NCBI GenBank assembly: GCA_937879825.1
Contig: CALFMQ010000223.1
Coordinates: 1-7,413 of the forward strand
DNA length: 7,413 bases
From: an uncultured Phycisphaerales bacterium
GTDB lineage: Bacteria; Planctomycetota; Phycisphaerae; Phycisphaerales; UBA1924
Direction of reading: 5' to 3'
Below are positions 5,942-7,413 of the stretch, one piece after another. The number at the start of each line of letters is the position of its first letter. The stretch's first letter is position 1. The position numbers and the translations under genes were made by a program. The notes under the pieces are model-generated. The model did no database searches. It was given only the letters and a program-made list of their open reading frames with translations, and was not told the origin of the DNA.

Positions 5942-6622
5942 ATGGCGGAGCCGAACCAGAGCCAGTTGGCGATCAAGGCCGCACGCTCCGCGCTGGTCGA
6001 TCGCGCGGTGTTCGCGGCACTGGCGCTGGTCGTCATCTCCAGCGCCGTGGCGACCAAACGCTTCTCGGGCGCGCCGGTCCTCGCCGCCATCGAGCGTTCC
6101 GGCACACAACCGTCAGAACCGATCGCGCAGCCGACTCAATCCTCCAGCGCCGAGCAGGCCGACCCGTGGCGCGTCCTTCGCGAGTATCTCGACAATGGGG
6201 CGAGCACCGAGGCCACCGCAGATACAAGGGACGAGTCTGAAAGCGCAGTCGACTCCTCGATCCGCTACTTCGACGGCCGACCCATCCGCCCCGTCAGGCG
6301 CATGTGGATGACCGTCACCGCGTATTCGCCCGACGCCCGCTCGTGCGGCGAGTTCGCCGACGGTCGTACCGCCAGCATGAAATCTGTCTGGACCAACGGC
6401 GGGTGCCTGGTCGCCGCCGACTCCAAGGTCCTGCCCATCGGCTCGCTCGTCACCGTGCCCGGTTACGCGGGCGATATGGTCGTGCCGGTGCTCGACCGCG
6501 GCGGCAAGATCAAGGGCTCACGCCTCGATGTGCTCTACCCGACGCACGAGATCGCGCTGTCGTGGGGTGTGCAGCGCCTGCCCGTGACGGTGTGGGAATA
6601 CGCCGACGAAGACGATCACTAG
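5942..6622 (+). CDS. Membrane-anchored 3D (Asp-Asp-Asp) domain protein, probable cell-wall enzyme
   Basis: The 226-residue protein has a short N-terminus, one hydrophobic segment at about 22-37 (signal anchor or uncleaved signal), a low-complexity polar linker rich in S, E, Q and D (about 50-108) and a C-terminal 3D domain (121-218). The domain shows VTAYSP (125-130), an SCGEFADGRTAS stretch (134-145), and the three aspartates that name it: D160 in VAAD, D185 in VLDRGG and D196 in RLDVLYPTH. The fold is a double-psi beta-barrel, like the catalytic domain of MltA-type lytic transglycosylases, so it probably cleaves or binds peptidoglycan outside the inner membrane. C135 and C155 could form a disulfide there. 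The start is supported by GGGGA five bases upstream. It converges on the next gene, sharing CTAG as stop. Domain call is strong; catalytic activity is inferred. Confidence 0.88.
   Translation: MAEPNQSQLAIKAARSALVDRAVFAALALVVISSAVATKRFSGAPVLAAIERSGTQPSEPIAQPTQSSSAEQADPWRVLREYLDNGASTEATADTRDESESAVDSSIRYFDGRPIRPVRRMWMTVTAYSPDARSCGEFADGRTASMKSVWTNGGCLVAADSKVLPIGSLVTVPGYAGDMVVPVLDRGGKIKGSRLDVLYPTHEIALSWGVQRLPVTVWEYADEDDH
6619..6622. other. Convergent stop codons sharing palindromic CTAG
   Basis: The 3D gene ends with TAG at 6620-6622 and the opposing gene with TAG at 6621-6619. Both are read from the same four-base palindrome CTAG, so the two coding regions overlap tail to tail and no intergenic terminator is possible. 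Confidence 0.85.
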
Positions 6623-7413
6623 TTCGCTGGCGGATCGGTCGGTTCCGACTCGGCGGACTCTCGCTCGTCAGGGGCATCAACACTTTCATCGAGCGATATG
6701 GCCTTCAGTTCGCGGGTCCGGAACTCGTACTCAAACTCGGCGAACGGCCCGATGAACAGCGGGTGCAGGAAGAACCCCGGCGCTTCGCGCTCGCGGTTGA
6801 GATTGGGGGTCGCGGTGAGGGTGCCCGCCAGTTCCCAGTAGTGGCGATCCGGGGTTTCCTCCAGTTGCTCGCGGAAGGATCGCGGGAGCGTCATCGTGAA
6901 CGGGTCGCCCCAGGCGCGTCCGCTCTCCGGATTGACGACCTGCATCGTCACATCGCCCGCCCGGTCCGGTCGCTCAAGCACCCGCGTCACGCGAACCGTC
7001 CAGACAACATCGTCGCGGTGCGTACGCTCGGCCTCGCGCACCCACTTGCCGACCAGCGCGTAGTACCGCTGCTGATCCGACCGCGACTCGCGCGCGATGT
7101 CCTTCATGGTGCGGTCGTAGTCCCGCCGGAGTTCATTGAAGAGCGAGTCCGGCGACGCCGACCACGCCTCGGGCGTTGCCTCCAGCTCCAACCTCAGATC
7201 GGTCGGCACCTCGAGCGACTCCCCTGACTCGGTTCGCGCCGGCTCCTCGACGGCCTTTGGCCGCTCCGCAAGTTGCTCGCGGAGGGCGGCATTCTCCTGA
7301 GCGAGTTGCTCGTGGCGCGCCACCGCCGCCTCCAGCTGCGCTTCGAGCTGCGCCACGCGCTGGCGCAGGAGATCGATCTCCGTGCGCATCTCCGCGGGCG
7401 TCTGCTCCGGCTG
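6619..7413 (-). CDS. Coiled-coil protein of unknown function (N-terminus off window)
   Basis: The frame stays open to the right edge: eight codons (QPEQTPAE) precede the in-frame ATG at 7389, and that ATG has no spaced ribosome site (GGAG abuts it). The true start is therefore probably beyond the window, perhaps with a signal or lipoprotein peptide that cannot be seen. Numbered from that Met, residues 5-40 form a regular coiled coil (a/d positions I5, L8, V12, L15, L19, A22, L29, N33, L36, L40). A charged linker (41-62), a helical stretch (about 80-125) and a beta-rich segment (about 127-235) with many aromatics (YYALVGKWV, HYWELAGTL, FFLHPLFIGPF) follow, then an acidic tail ending ESEPTDPPAN. 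I recognise no family. The layout suggests an envelope or structural protein that oligomerises through its N-terminus. That it is a real gene is likely from its protein-like composition and clean stop overlap. Confidence 0.75.
   Translation of the reverse strand, partial: QPEQTPAEMRTEIDLLRQRVAQLEAQLEAAVARHEQLAQENAALREQLAERPKAVEEPARTESGESLEVPTDLRLELEATPEAWSASPDSLFNELRRDYDRTMKDIARESRSDQQRYYALVGKWVREAERTHRDDVVWTVRVTRVLERPDRAGDVTMQVVNPESGRAWGDPFTMTLPRSFREQLEETPDRHYWELAGTLTATPNLNREREAPGFFLHPLFIGPFAEFEYEFRTRELKAISLDESVDAPDERESAESEPTDPPAN

Noticed and set aside
4748..6109. 453-codon minus-strand frame across the sugar kinase and the gap after it
   Set aside because: Gly/Asp/Arg/Ala-rich translation with no motif; it is antisense to the PfkB-family gene and simply runs on through the gap.
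6304..7227. Plus-strand frame across the 3D domain and the coiled-coil gene
   Set aside because: Arg-rich, no motif, and it would cut across two better-supported genes on both strands.

Overview
The window is a GC-rich bacterial chromosomal segment (about two-thirds G+C by eye) with tightly packed genes and little non-coding DNA. The gene mix suggests a Planctomycetota-like, possibly Phycisphaerae-type, organism: a flavin-dependent halogenase, a soluble histidine kinase with a sigma-54 activator, a hexose kinase of the 1-phosphofructokinase group and a membrane-anchored 3D-domain protein. That assignment is inference from gene content; there is no rRNA or marker gene to test it.

Left to right: (1) positions 1-1268, minus strand, a flavin-dependent halogenase-family protein whose C-terminus runs off the left edge. 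(2) 1269-1500, a gap with an inverted repeat and a TATACT box just upstream of the halogenase. (3) 1501-3716, minus strand, a two-gene operon: a small cytosolic histidine kinase, then an NtrC-type response regulator, joined by a GTGA stop/start overlap. (4) 3717-3829, a gap with a 10-base direct repeat and a hairpin. (5) 3830-4648, minus strand, a TauE/SafE-type permease. (6) 4649-4768, a divergent intergenic region. (7) 4769-5734, plus strand, a PfkB-family sugar-phosphate kinase. (8) 5735-5941, a gap holding one exact DnaA-box sequence. (9) 5942-6622, plus strand, a 3D-domain envelope protein. (10) 6619-7413, minus strand, an unrecognised coiled-coil protein that continues off the right edge and converges on the 3D gene with overlapping TAG stops.

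Only the kinase/regulator pair is a clear functional unit. The regulator has every part needed to drive sigma-54 promoters, but I found no convincing -24/-12 promoter in the window, so its targets are probably elsewhere. The halogenase lies 232 bases downstream on the same strand and could be read from the same transcript, but the sequence does not prove a link. The other genes look like independent transcription units. I see no mobile element, CRISPR array, tRNA or rRNA. No wholly new system stands out. The best leads are the halogenase with its altered C-terminal motif and upstream palindrome, the sensorless kinase, and the unknown coiled-coil protein.
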